Under the pieces are notes generated by a model, which ran no database searches, was not told the DNA's origin, and saw nothing but the letters and a program-made list of their open reading frames with translations. DNA of 64,000 nt from Nocardia macrotermitis (GTDB taxonomy: Bacteria; Actinomycetota; Actinomycetes; Mycobacteriales; Mycobacteriaceae): the NCBI RefSeq assembly GCF_009604405.1, contig NZ_WEGK01000015.1:62001-126000 (forward strand). The letters are read 5' to 3'. Both the position numbers and the translations under genes were made by a program. Positions 7,462 to 18,456 of the stretch are shown here, piece by piece (the stretch's first letter is position 1; the number at the start of each line of letters is the position of its first letter).

Positions 7462-8814
7462 ATGGCACTGCCCACTGACGAAATACGGGCGTTCACCGGA
7501 AAGGTGTTGCGGGGCGGGGATATTCCGGAGGTCTATCGCACGGACAGGTCCGGGTACGTGGCGGCGGGGGAGCCGGAGGTGTTGGTGCTGGCGGCGGATG
7601 TCGATGACGTGCGTCGGGCGGTGGTGGCGGCTGCGGGGGCGGGGTTGTCGGTGGTGGTGCGCGGGGGCGGTAGTGGGCTGGCCGGCGGGGCCGCGGCGGG
7701 TGCGGGGTCATTGATCCTCGATGTCAGCGGGCTGAATCGGATCCTGGAAATCGCGGCGGACGACGAGGTCGCGGTGGTCGAGGCGGGGGTCAGTGCGGCG
7801 GTGCTCGACGCCGCGGCGCATCGGCACGGACTGCGCTACACCCCGGATCCGGCGAGCACCGCAATCTCGACCATCGGGGGCAATATCGCCACCAACGCCG
7901 GTGGGCTGCGTTGCGTGAAGTACGGGGTGACGGGCGATGCCACACTGGGCCTGGACGTCGTCCTGGCCGACGGGCAGCTGCTGCATACCGGCCGACGCAC
8001 CGCGAAAGGCGTTGCGGGACTGGACCTCACGAGTCTGTTCACCGGTTCGGAGGGAATCCTGGGCGTCATCGTGGCCGCGACCGTGCGACTGCGGCCCGTA
8101 CCGATCGACACCATCACCATCGCCGCCTACTTCGACGATGTCGAATCGGCCGCCGCCGCCTGCGCCGCGGTCCTGGCCGCGCGCGTGCGACCGGCCATGC
8201 TCGAACTGCTGGACGAGTCGTCACTGCGCGAGGCACAGGATCTGCTCGGGGTGCGCGGGGAGTCGGCCGGTGCGTTCGTGGTCGCGCAGACCGATGGTTT
8301 CGGTGCCCGCGCCGAGGCCGACATCGTCGCGAAGACGTTCGGCGAGTTCACATCTCGCGTGCGCACCGGCAGCGACCCCGACGCGGCGGCCGAACTGCTG
8401 GCGGTGCGCCGGGCCGCACTACCCGCCCTGGAACGACACGGCCGAGTACTGATCGAGGACATCGTCGTCCCCCGCTCGCGCATCGCCACCGCGGTCCGGC
8501 GGATCACCGAGACAGCGGCCCGACACCGCAGCCGCATCAACACCTTCGGCCACGCCGGAGACGGAAACCTGCATCCGATCATCGTGGTCCCCGCCGACGA
8601 CCCGGACGCCTATACTCGCGCCGTAGCCGCCGCGGACGAAATCTTCGCCACCGCACTGGAATTGGGCGGAACGATCACCGGGGAACACGGCGTCGGCGTG
8701 CTGAAACGAGCATGGCTCGCACGCGAGCAGGGCCCCACCGCACTGCGCACACAGCAGTCGATCCGTCACGCACTGGACCCGAACGGCCTGTTCAACCCGG
8801 GTAAGGCGCTGTAA
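7462..8814 (+). CDS. FAD-linked oxidase, GlcD/D-lactate dehydrogenase type
   Basis: 450 residues. The PCMH-type FAD domain carries VVVRGGGSGLAGG (about 60-72) and TIGGNIATNAGG (about 135-146). The C-terminal FAD-oxidase domain has FGHAGDGNLHP and GTITGEHGVG near the end. These motifs define the glycolate oxidase subunit / D-2-hydroxyacid dehydrogenase family, which oxidises 2-hydroxyacids to 2-oxoacids. No GlcE/GlcF partner is adjacent, so a stand-alone D-lactate or D-2-hydroxyacid dehydrogenase is more likely. It converges on the LysR gene with a 3-base gap. Confidence 0.88.
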   Translation: MALPTDEIRAFTGKVLRGGDIPEVYRTDRSGYVAAGEPEVLVLAADVDDVRRAVVAAAGAGLSVVVRGGGSGLAGGAAAGAGSLILDVSGLNRILEIAADDEVAVVEAGVSAAVLDAAAHRHGLRYTPDPASTAISTIGGNIATNAGGLRCVKYGVTGDATLGLDVVLADGQLLHTGRRTAKGVAGLDLTSLFTGSEGILGVIVAATVRLRPVPIDTITIAAYFDDVESAAAACAAVLAARVRPAMLELLDESSLREAQDLLGVRGESAGAFVVAQTDGFGARAEADIVAKTFGEFTSRVRTGSDPDAAAELLAVRRAALPALERHGRVLIEDIVVPRSRIATAVRRITETAARHRSRINTFGHAGDGNLHPIIVVPADDPDAYTRAVAAADEIFATALELGGTITGEHGVGVLKRAWLAREQGPTALRTQQSIRHALDPNGLFNPGKAL

Positions 8815-8817
8815 CCC

Positions 8818-9696
8818 TCACGCCACCCCACGCAGCCGACGCCCGGCAACGGACCGATAGTGCGCGGTGATCACCTCGACCGCCGAACCCTCGATATCCG
8901 CGCCCAGCCCACGCCGGGTCACCAACCGCACATCCACCGACCCGACCGCGGGCAGGCCCACCACCTCCGCGATCCCGTTCGGCACCCCGGAATGGAAGGG
9001 CAGCAACGCAATTCCCAACCCGGCCTTCGCCGCGGCCAGCACACCGTCGAGACCTCCGGACTCGGCGGTCACCGCGACCTCGTACCCCAACTCGGTGAGC
9101 TTGTGCACCGCGCGCCGCCGCAACCCGCAGGGCTCCTCGAACGCCACCAGCGAGATCGGCCCCGGCCGCCGCGGCAGCTGCCACCCCGGCCCGGCAACCC
9201 AGCGCAATCCGAGCTCCCCCACCTCCACCCCGACCGGTTCCCCGTTACCACCCAGCACCACCGCGAGATCCAAGGTGCCCCTGCCCACCGCTTCGGTGAG
9301 TGTCGTCGAACGATCGATCCGGAAATGCAGGCGCACATCCGGATAGGCCGCCCGCAGCATGCCGAGCAATTCCGGCAGCAACCCGTCGGCGGCGTGTTCG
9401 GTCGAACCGACCGTGATACGCCGCAGATCCGAGGGCAGGAATCGCGCGAGCATTTCATCGTGCGCGGTCAACAGTTTCCGCGCCTCGACCACCAGCCGTT
9501 CCCCGTCCGCGGTGAAACGTGAACTCCGGCCATCCTTTTCCACCAGCGACAGTTTCAAACGCTTCTCCAGCAGGCGGATGTGCTGGCTGATCGTCGGCTG
9601 GCTCAGGTGCAGGGCGTCGGCCGCGCGCCGGAAACCACCCGTGTCGGCGATGGCCACCAGCGTACGCAGATGGGTCAGGTCCAGCGGATCTGCCAT
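8818..9696 (-). CDS. LysR-family transcriptional regulator
   Basis: 292 residues from ATG 9696. The N-terminal helix-turn-helix reads GGFRRAADALHLSQPTISQH, and the rest is a LysR substrate-binding domain. It is divergent from the monooxygenase/ABC-transporter operon starting at 9961, so it is probably its regulator. By analogy with CysB/Cbl/SsuR-type control of alkanesulfonate genes it could sense sulfur status or the operon's substrate; that is inference. An upstream in-frame start exists but adds unconserved residues. Confidence 0.88.
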   Translation of the reverse strand: MADPLDLTHLRTLVAIADTGGFRRAADALHLSQPTISQHIRLLEKRLKLSLVEKDGRSSRFTADGERLVVEARKLLTAHDEMLARFLPSDLRRITVGSTEHAADGLLPELLGMLRAAYPDVRLHFRIDRSTTLTEAVGRGTLDLAVVLGGNGEPVGVEVGELGLRWVAGPGWQLPRRPGPISLVAFEEPCGLRRRAVHKLTELGYEVAVTAESGGLDGVLAAAKAGLGIALLPFHSGVPNGIAEVVGLPAVGSVDVRLVTRRGLGADIEGSAVEVITAHYRSVAGRRLRGVA

Positions 9697-9849
9697 ATGT
9701 TCTCGCCACCTCGGATCGACCGGAGATCTCCACGCATCCAAACGCATCCGCGGCCCGCTGAATACGCTTTGAATCTGCCGGATCATAAATAGCCCGAACA
9801 TCTTTCGACTATCGGTTGTTATCGGCGATACGAATTGAAATCCGCGCGC

Positions 9850-9863
9850 CGAACCCTGGTTCG
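9850..9863. promoter_or_regulatory. Palindrome in the divergent LysR/operon promoter region
   Basis: CGAACCCTGGTTCG is a perfect inverted repeat with 6-base arms and a 2-base centre, midway between the LysR start (9696) and the operon start (9961). It is a possible regulator site. TATCG-rich half-sites just to its left (around 9813-9832) are an alternative. Confidence 0.35.
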
Positions 9864-9960
9864 GATCGGACGGCCTCCCTACTATTGCGACCTGTCGAGC
9901 GATTCTCGACACGATTTCTTCGCCGCCATCCGGCGACCCGTTCGGCCCGAGAGGAAGATC

Positions 9961-11148
9961 ATGACCGTCGAGTCCGGCCCGGACGCGCTGCCCGCCACCG
10001 CGTCCCCCGAGGTCGAATTCATCAGCCTGACCCACACCACCGCCTCGACCGAACTCGAGCCGATCCCCTCCCGGGGCATCGATCTGCCGTTCATCCGCCG
10101 CTACGTGCGGGCCCTGGAGGACGGCGGATTCGATCTGACCCTGCTGCCCTACGGCTCCGGCAGCGCCGATTCGTTCGTGCTGGCCTCGGCGGTCGGGCAA
10201 CTCAGCGACCAGCTCAAGCCGATCGTGGCGGTCCGTCCGAATACGGTGTTCCCGACCGTCGCGGCCCAGCAACTCGCCACCCTCGACCAGCTGACCGAGG
10301 GCCGGGCGGTGGTGCACCTGATCTCCGGCGGCAACGACGCCGAGCAGGCACGCCAGGGCGACTATCTGCCGAAGACCGAGAGATACGCGCGCACAAGCGA
10401 ATTCATCGACGTGCTGCGCCGCTCCTGGTCCGAGCCCGAGGCGTTCTCGCACGCGGGAGCGCACTACCGGTTCGACGGCTTCGGCCCCGGCTTCCCGCCG
10501 TACGCGGCGCCGATCCCGATCTCCATCGGCGGACAGTCCGATGCCGCGTTCGAGATCGGCGGAACCAAGGCCGACATCTTCTCGTTCTGGGGAGAACCCT
10601 TGGCGGACATCAGAACTCAGATCGAACGGGTGAACGCGATCGCCGCGGCCGCCGGACGCACCGACCGGCCGCGCATCTGGGTGACCTTCCGCCCCATCAC
10701 CGACCGCACCGACGACCTGGCGTGGGCCAAGGCCCGCGACTACGTCGAGCGGATCTCCCGCACCTTCGAAACCGGCGCCTACCACAAGCGCGAGAAGAGC
10801 GCGCCGCAGAACGTCGGCTCGCAGCGAGCGCTGGAATTCGCGGGCCGCCAGGAGGTGTACGACCGCGCGCTGTGGACCCGGACCGCGGCCGCCACCAATG
10901 GTCTCGGCGCATCGACGGCGCTGGTGGGAAGCCCGGAGACGGTGGCCGCGGCGATCCTGGACTACATCGATCTGGGTGCGAGCCTGGTATCCATCCGCGG
11001 CTACGACACCCTCAACGACGTCATCGACTATGGGCGCTACATCCTGCCGCTGGTCCGCCAGGAACTGGCACACCGCAAGGCGACCGGACAACGCGGCGCG
11101 TTGCAGGCGAATCACCCCGGCGCTCTCGCCTCGGCAGGCCACCCGTGA
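9961..11148 (+). CDS. LLM-class flavin-dependent monooxygenase (SsuD-like)
   Basis: 395 residues from ATG 9961, preceded by GAGAGGAAG. It is a bacterial-luciferase-like TIM barrel with VAVRPNTVFPTVAAQQLATL, VVHLISGGND and ISIGGQSDAAFEIGG, close to alkanesulfonate monooxygenase SsuD and its relatives. It would use reduced flavin (FMNH2) and oxygen. First gene of the operon. Its stop overlaps the next start as GTGA. The exact substrate, sulfonate or other, cannot be read from sequence. Confidence 0.85.
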   Translation: MTVESGPDALPATASPEVEFISLTHTTASTELEPIPSRGIDLPFIRRYVRALEDGGFDLTLLPYGSGSADSFVLASAVGQLSDQLKPIVAVRPNTVFPTVAAQQLATLDQLTEGRAVVHLISGGNDAEQARQGDYLPKTERYARTSEFIDVLRRSWSEPEAFSHAGAHYRFDGFGPGFPPYAAPIPISIGGQSDAAFEIGGTKADIFSFWGEPLADIRTQIERVNAIAAAAGRTDRPRIWVTFRPITDRTDDLAWAKARDYVERISRTFETGAYHKREKSAPQNVGSQRALEFAGRQEVYDRALWTRTAAATNGLGASTALVGSPETVAAAILDYIDLGASLVSIRGYDTLNDVIDYGRYILPLVRQELAHRKATGQRGALQANHPGALASAGHP

Positions 11149-12326
11149 CCACGATCACCGGTCGGCCCACACTGCTCGTACCGGGCACCTCACCGCATGC
11201 CCTGGCCGCACTGACCGCCGAAATCGCCACCACGGCAGCACAATACGATCGCAGTGCCGCGATTCCGGAAGCCGGACTGGCGGCGGCGCATCGCGGCGGA
11301 TACCTGACCGCGACCGTGGCCGAACGCTACGGCGGGCCTGAACTGGCCCATCGTGAGGTGGTTCGGATCCTGGCCGCGATCGGCGAGGGCGATCCATCGG
11401 TGGCGCTGATCGCCGCCAACACGCTGGCCACTCACCAGGCACAAGCGGTGAACAACAGCTGGCCCGAGGCCCTCTACACCGAACTGGTCCACCGCTCGGC
11501 GGAGCGGCCGACGCTGGTGAACGTCATCCGCGCCGAGCCCGAGCTGGGCGCTCCGGCCCGTGGCGGCCTGCCCGCGACGATCGCGCACCGCACCCCCGAA
11601 GGGTGGATCATCAACGGCCGCAAGAGCTTCGCCACTGGCGGCGCGGCGCTGGCCTACCATCTGGTCTGGGCACGCACCGACGAGGACCCGGTCCGGGTGG
11701 GACATTTCATCGTGCCCGCCGATTCCGACGGCATCACCTGGCACGACACCTGGGATCATCTCGGCCTGCGCGCCTCCAACACACACGATGTCACGTACGC
11801 GAATATTGTTGTGCCGTCGGAGAATCTGATCGAGATCCCGTTCCGGGACGGCGTCTACCGCGACCCGGCCGCAGCCGCCGGCCCGACCTCGTTCGGTCAC
11901 GTCGCGCTGTATGTCGGAGTGGCCCGTGCGGCGCGTAGCGCGTTCGCCGACTTCGCCCGCACCCGAGTTCCGGCCGCACTCGGCCACCCGATCGCCGACA
12001 CCGACCGCATCCGTACCGTCGCGGGCGAGATCGAGGCGCAGATCGTGCAGGCCGAAACGCTGCTCGAAGGCATATTGCGACGCATCGAGTCCGGGGAAAT
12101 CATTGCGTCGGAGCATCTTTCGCTGATCAAGATGCTGATCGCCCGTGCGGTGACCACCGCCGTGCAGACCGCCGTCGCGGCCCTGGGCAATGCGGCGCTG
12201 ACCCGCCACCACCCGTTGGAGCGTCATCTGCGCGATGTGCTGTGTGTGCGCGTGCATCCGCCGCAGGAGGACACGGTCCTGCTGGCCGCGGGACGAGCGG
12301 CACTACGCGCACACCCCGGCCGATAA
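11145..12326 (+). CDS. Acyl-CoA-dehydrogenase-fold flavin monooxygenase (SfnB/DszC-like)
   Basis: 393 residues from a GTG that overlaps the previous stop codon. It has the acyl-CoA dehydrogenase fold: GEGDPSVALIAANTLATHQA, GWIINGRKSFATGGAALAY and WDHLGLRASNTHDV. The motif set and the neighbouring luciferase-like gene suggest a group D flavin monooxygenase, like SfnB or DszC in organosulfur metabolism, rather than a beta-oxidation enzyme. The assignment rests on context and fold. Confidence 0.78.
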   Translation: MTTITGRPTLLVPGTSPHALAALTAEIATTAAQYDRSAAIPEAGLAAAHRGGYLTATVAERYGGPELAHREVVRILAAIGEGDPSVALIAANTLATHQAQAVNNSWPEALYTELVHRSAERPTLVNVIRAEPELGAPARGGLPATIAHRTPEGWIINGRKSFATGGAALAYHLVWARTDEDPVRVGHFIVPADSDGITWHDTWDHLGLRASNTHDVTYANIVVPSENLIEIPFRDGVYRDPAAAAGPTSFGHVALYVGVARAARSAFADFARTRVPAALGHPIADTDRIRTVAGEIEAQIVQAETLLEGILRRIESGEIIASEHLSLIKMLIARAVTTAVQTAVAALGNAALTRHHPLERHLRDVLCVRVHPPQEDTVLLAAGRAALRAHPGR

Positions 12327-12391
12327 GCACATTCATCCGAATTTCCCACCGGGACAGCATGTTCCGGCCCACACCCGAGGAATCCGCCGTT

Positions 12392-14059
12392 ATGCCGACC
12401 ACGTTCCGCGTGCTGCGCAGGACCGCCGCCGCGGCCGCCGCCGTGCTGACCCTGCTGGCGACCGCCTGCGGCGGGGCCGACCAGCCCAGCGGCCCCAGCG
12501 GAGCGGGAAAACCACCCGTACGCGGGGGAACCCTGAACCTCGCGTTCTTTCCCGACAATGCCGCCTTCGCCTGCATCGACCCGTTCCAGACCTACTGGAT
12601 CGAACATCGCACCCTGATCCGCAACTTCACCGACTCGCTCACCGACCAGAATCCCGACACCGGCGAGATCGTGCCGTGGCTGGCCACCGGCTGGCAGATC
12701 AGCCCGGACGGGCTCGACTACACCTTCACCCTGCGCGACGGCGTCACCTTCTCCGATGGCGCGCCCCTGGACGCCGCCGCGGTCAAGGCCAACTTCGACG
12801 CGTTCCTGACCGAGAGCCGCGATTCCGGCGGCAGCGCGTACGGCACCAGCTACATTCAGGGCCTGCAATCGGCCGAGGCCGTCGACGCCAAAACTGTCCG
12901 ATTCCACTTCGATCAGCCGAATTCGTCCTTCCTGCAAGCGACTTCGACAACGAACCTGGCCCTGCTGTCCCCGGCATCGCTACGCCTGACCCCGCAGCAG
13001 CGCTGCCTCGGCGGCATCTCCGGAACCGGCCCGTTCACCCTCGACAACTACACCCCCGGACAGGGTGTGACGCTGAGCCGCCGGGCCGGTTACCATTGGG
13101 CCTCACCGCTGGCGAAGAACACCGGCGCGGCGTATCTCGACAAGATCAAGGTCAGCTATATCGCCGAGGACAGTGTGCGCACCGGCGATCTGGTCAGCGG
13201 GCAGATCGACATCGCTTGGCCGCGTAACCCTTTCACCGTCGAGGATCGGGACCTGATCACGCGTTCGGGGGCCTATCTGCGTTCGCGTTCGCTGCCCGGG
13301 GTGTCGTACGCGCTGTTCCCGAACGTGTCGGCCGGACATCCGCTCGCCGACAACGAGATCCGCCGCGCGCTGTACCACGCGATCGACGTGAAGACGCTCG
13401 GCACAACGGTTTTCGGAGCGGACTACCCGGCCGTGGCGGGCGCGTTCGACAAGACCACACCGTACTTCGCGACGCAGGCCGCGAAACTGAACTACGACCC
13501 CACCGAGGCCGGACGCATCCTGGACGCGGCGGGCTGGCGCCTGCCCCCCGGCGAGCAGTACCGCACCAAGGACGGCAAACGGCTGTCCCTGACCCTGACC
13601 GTCGAACCCGCCAGCATCGGCTCGGAACTGTTGCAGGATCAATTGCGCAAGGTCGGGATCGATCTGCAACTGAAGGTGATCACCGCCGCCGAACGGTCGG
13701 CGATCACCGCCAACGGCCAGTACGACCTCATCGGAACCTATTTCACCCGTGCGGATCCCGGCGCGCTGCAATTCATTCTCGTTGCGGCACTGGCGAATTC
13801 GAAGGCACTCGCACGCAACGCGCAGCAGCCCGAAACCGCGGCCCGCATCGCCGATCTGTTCGCCCGCGCGGTGCGAACCACCGATCCGGCCCAACGCCAG
13901 GACATCTACGGGCGACTCCAGAGCACGCTGATCGACGAGAGCGTCACCTTCCCGCTGTTCGAACGGGTGCAATACGCGGGAATTCGCAACCGGGTCAACG
14001 GTTTCCGATTCACCTCCGAAAGTTTCCTGGACCTGCGTGACGTCTGGATCCAACCGTGA
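12392..14059 (+). CDS. ABC transporter substrate-binding lipoprotein, peptide/nickel family
   Basis: 555 residues. The signal peptide has a lipobox LLATAC ending at about residue 24, so the mature protein is membrane-anchored. The SBP_bac_5 domain follows (GGTLNLAFFPDN, WLATGWQISPDGLDYTF, FSDGAPLDAAAVKANFDAF). ATG 12392 was chosen because GAGGA lies 8 bases upstream and a normal signal sequence begins there; ATG 12359 is an alternative. It should capture the substrate oxidised by the two monooxygenases encoded upstream. Confidence 0.88.
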   Translation: MPTTFRVLRRTAAAAAAVLTLLATACGGADQPSGPSGAGKPPVRGGTLNLAFFPDNAAFACIDPFQTYWIEHRTLIRNFTDSLTDQNPDTGEIVPWLATGWQISPDGLDYTFTLRDGVTFSDGAPLDAAAVKANFDAFLTESRDSGGSAYGTSYIQGLQSAEAVDAKTVRFHFDQPNSSFLQATSTTNLALLSPASLRLTPQQRCLGGISGTGPFTLDNYTPGQGVTLSRRAGYHWASPLAKNTGAAYLDKIKVSYIAEDSVRTGDLVSGQIDIAWPRNPFTVEDRDLITRSGAYLRSRSLPGVSYALFPNVSAGHPLADNEIRRALYHAIDVKTLGTTVFGADYPAVAGAFDKTTPYFATQAAKLNYDPTEAGRILDAAGWRLPPGEQYRTKDGKRLSLTLTVEPASIGSELLQDQLRKVGIDLQLKVITAAERSAITANGQYDLIGTYFTRADPGALQFILVAALANSKALARNAQQPETAARIADLFARAVRTTDPAQRQDIYGRLQSTLIDESVTFPLFERVQYAGIRNRVNGFRFTSESFLDLRDVWIQP

Positions 14060-15012
14060 TCCGGTATCTCGCCGGACGGCTCGCGCAGGCGGTGGTGGTG
14101 CTGTGGGCGGCGTTCACGGTCACCTTCGTCGTGCTGTATCTGCTGCCGAGTGACCCGGTGTCGATTCAGCTCAGTGCCGCCGGGATCGAAACCGATTCCC
14201 TGACAACGCAACAGCTCGACGCGGCGAAAGCTCGATACGGTCTGGACCGCCCGGTACTCGACCAGTACTGGACGCTGCTGACCGGAGCGATACACGGTGA
14301 CTTCGGTACCTCGATCGCCAAACACGTTCCGGTCGCCCAGCTGATCGGTGACCGGATCGGCGGCACGCTGATACTGAGCGCGATCGCCGGTCTGCTGGCC
14401 GTGCTGCTCGGCACCGGGGTCGCCTATCTCGCGGCGTTCGTTCGCGTTCGGCCGCTACAGGTGCTGTTGGATCGGCTGCCCGCGTTGGGTGTCGCAGTGC
14501 CGACGTTCCTGGTGGGACTCGCACTGATCCAATACTTTTCGTTCGAACTGGGGTGGCTGCCGTCGGCGGGAACGGGCGACTGGAGACATCTGGTCCTGCC
14601 GGTGATCACGATGGCGCTGCCCGCCGCCGCGCAACTGGCCCAGGTGCTGGGCCGCAGTTTTCAGGACACCCTGCGCGAGCAGTACATCGTCACCGCCCGC
14701 GCGAAGGGGCTCTCGCGCGGTCAGGTGCAGTTGCGGCACGCGCTGCGCAATGCCGCGCTGCCGACGCTGACCATCGCGGGGCTGCTCATCGGGGTGACCG
14801 TGACCAGTTCGATCGTCGTGGAAACTGTGTTCAACCGCAACGGGATCGGCCGCCTCGCGCAGGAATCGGTGCTGGTCAAGGACGTTCCGGTGGTGCAGGC
14901 GATCGTGGTGCTCGCCGCGGCCGGGTTCGTCCTGGTGAATCTGCTCATCGATCTGCTGTATCCGCTGCTGGATCCGCGGATCACCCACAGCGCGACGGCC
15001 GAGGGAGACTGA
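14056..15012 (+). CDS. ABC transporter permease, DppB type
   Basis: 318 residues. GTG start overlaps the lipoprotein stop codon. It has six predicted membrane helices, the DppB N-terminal signature (LAQAVVVLWAAFTVTFVVLY) and the EAA-like cytoplasmic loop REQYIVTARAKGLSRGQV that contacts the ATPase. One of two permeases of the importer. Confidence 0.9.
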   Translation: MIRYLAGRLAQAVVVLWAAFTVTFVVLYLLPSDPVSIQLSAAGIETDSLTTQQLDAAKARYGLDRPVLDQYWTLLTGAIHGDFGTSIAKHVPVAQLIGDRIGGTLILSAIAGLLAVLLGTGVAYLAAFVRVRPLQVLLDRLPALGVAVPTFLVGLALIQYFSFELGWLPSAGTGDWRHLVLPVITMALPAAAQLAQVLGRSFQDTLREQYIVTARAKGLSRGQVQLRHALRNAALPTLTIAGLLIGVTVTSSIVVETVFNRNGIGRLAQESVLVKDVPVVQAIVVLAAAGFVLVNLLIDLLYPLLDPRITHSATAEGD

Positions 15013-15013
15013 A

Positions 15014-15903
15014 ATGGTACAGACCGTGACGGCGGCCGAATCCGAGGTGGCCGCACCGCCGGAGGACAGCACCCGGCCGCGCCGTGTCCGCCGCACGCAT
15101 TCGGCGCTGCGCCTGTTCCGCCGACCCGGATTCACGCTGGCGACCGTATTCGTCGTCTTCGTGATCGTGACGGCCTTCGTGCCGTCACTGTTCACCTCGA
15201 CCGATCCGTATGCCACCGAACCGGCGCTGCGCCTGCGCGAGCCAAGTGCCACACACCTTTTCGGCACCGACGACGTCGGCCGCGACCTGTGGGCCCGCAC
15301 GCTGTACGGCTCCGAACTGACCGTGCGGGCCGCACTCATCGCGATCGGCATCGCACTGTGCGCCGGGCTGGTGTTCGGGGTGATCTCCGGGTTCTTCGGC
15401 GGCCGGGTGGATGCCGTGGTGATGCGGAGTATCGATGTGCAACTGGCGATTCCGGGATTGCTGCTGGCGCTGGCGATCGTCACCGCGCTGGGTTTCGGCA
15501 CCGTGCCGGTGGCGATCGCGGTCGGGATCGCGACGGTTCCCGGTTTCGCCCGTACGACTCGCGCGGAAGTGTTGCGCGTCAAGACATTGCCGTATGTGGA
15601 GGCCGCTCGCGCCGGGGGCGCCGGCTGGCCGCGGGTCCTGATCCGGCACATCCTGCCGAATTCCTGGGGGCCGGTCTCGGGCCTGGCCGTACTGGAGTTC
15701 GGCACCGCGATTATTTCCGTTGCGGCACTGAGCTTTCTGGGATTCGGGGCCGCGCCGCCGCGAGCCGAATGGGGATCGCTGATCGCGGGTGGCCGCAACT
15801 ATCTGCTGACCGCACCGTGGGTGTCACTGCTACCAGGGGCGATGGTGGTGGTGACCGTGTTGTCGCTCAATCACATCGCCAAAACCCTTCAGCAGGTGCG
15901 GCG

Positions 15904-15907
<4 letters not shown>
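15014..15907 (+). CDS. ABC transporter permease, DppC type
   Basis: 297 residues. Begins 2 bases after the DppB-type gene. It has a cytoplasmic N-terminus, then membrane helices, the motif GTDDVGRDLWARTLYGSE typical of DppC/OppC proteins, and the coupling loop YVEAARAGGAGWPRVL. Second permease of the same importer; its stop overlaps the next start by 4 bases. Confidence 0.9.
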
Positions 15908-17570
<1,663 letters not shown>

Positions 17571-17574
<4 letters not shown>

Positions 17575-18302
17575 CCACTTCAGCACAAACCCGCCACACC
17601 GACTGGCAGCACTGGCGCGACGAACGCGACGCCCTGGCCACCGCCCCCTACGGCCCTGCCGCCCTGATCGGAACCCACTGGCTGGACCCACAACCGCTGC
17701 ACATCGACGGCGTCCCCGGCGAGTGGATCGCATCCGACGGCCGCGCAGTCGGCACCGCCCCGGATTTCCACCTCGCGCTCGCCCCCGGCGAGGAACACCG
17801 AATCGGAAACCTGCTGCTACGCACCATCATTCGCGCAGGACAAATTGCCCTACGCGTCTTCGACCCCCACGCCGCCACCCGCAGCGACCTGCTCGGCATC
17901 GACACATTCGCCTACGACCCGACCTGGGCGGTATCCGGCATACGCGAAACCACCTCGGCCCCACTACAACTCGAACACATCGACGGCTTCGTCAGCGAGA
18001 ACACCGGATCCGCCATCCACCTGACCCTCAACGCTCGAAACATCACCCTCGAAGGCACTCGAACCCCCGACGGCGGCCTACAAATCGTCTTCGCCGACAC
18101 CACGAACGGCCAACAAACCCAACGCTTCCGCTTCCTGACCCTCCCCGCCCCAACCCCCGACGGCCACACCGAAATCGACTTCAACCGCGCCCACCTCCCC
18201 CCTTGCACCTTCTCCGACCACTTCCTCTGCCCCCTCCCACCTCCGGCCAACCGCCTGAACTTCCCGATCCTCGCAGGCGAAACCCGCCTCCGGCGCGGAT
18301 AA
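17571..18302 (+). CDS. DUF1684 family protein
   Basis: 243 residues, GTG start overlapping the ATPase stop. It shows DUF1684 features: WRDERDALATAPYGPAALIG near the N-terminus, an internal RTFxFDP-like region (IDTFAYDPTW) and the C-terminal RLNFPILAGE motif. No signal peptide, so cytoplasmic. The family has no known reaction. Its place as the last coupled gene in an import-plus-monooxygenase operon suggests a role on the same substrate, or in product handling. Confidence 0.82.
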
Positions 18303-18456
18303 GCAGCCACCTCGACCTCCTGAACGCCGTCGCACCGATGTCCGGCGAATTCGCCTGTCCACCACAGATTTTCGCCCTCCGGATCGCGCTCGTCCGTCGA
18401 TAACGTCCTGGCCGTTGCGATCCCAGTAGGCACGGTCAGTCGGAACGGGATGTTCG

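Noticed and set aside
9697..11142. N-terminal extension of the LysR gene on the minus strand
   Set aside because: Sequence before ATG 9696 is antisense to the operon and lacks LysR homology; the helix-turn-helix begins right after 9696.
9816..11144. N-terminal extension of the acyl-CoA-dehydrogenase-like gene across the luciferase-like gene
   Set aside because: The frame is open but reads Arg/Pro-rich sequence over a clear LLM-class gene. The true start is the GTG at 11145 overlapping the upstream stop.
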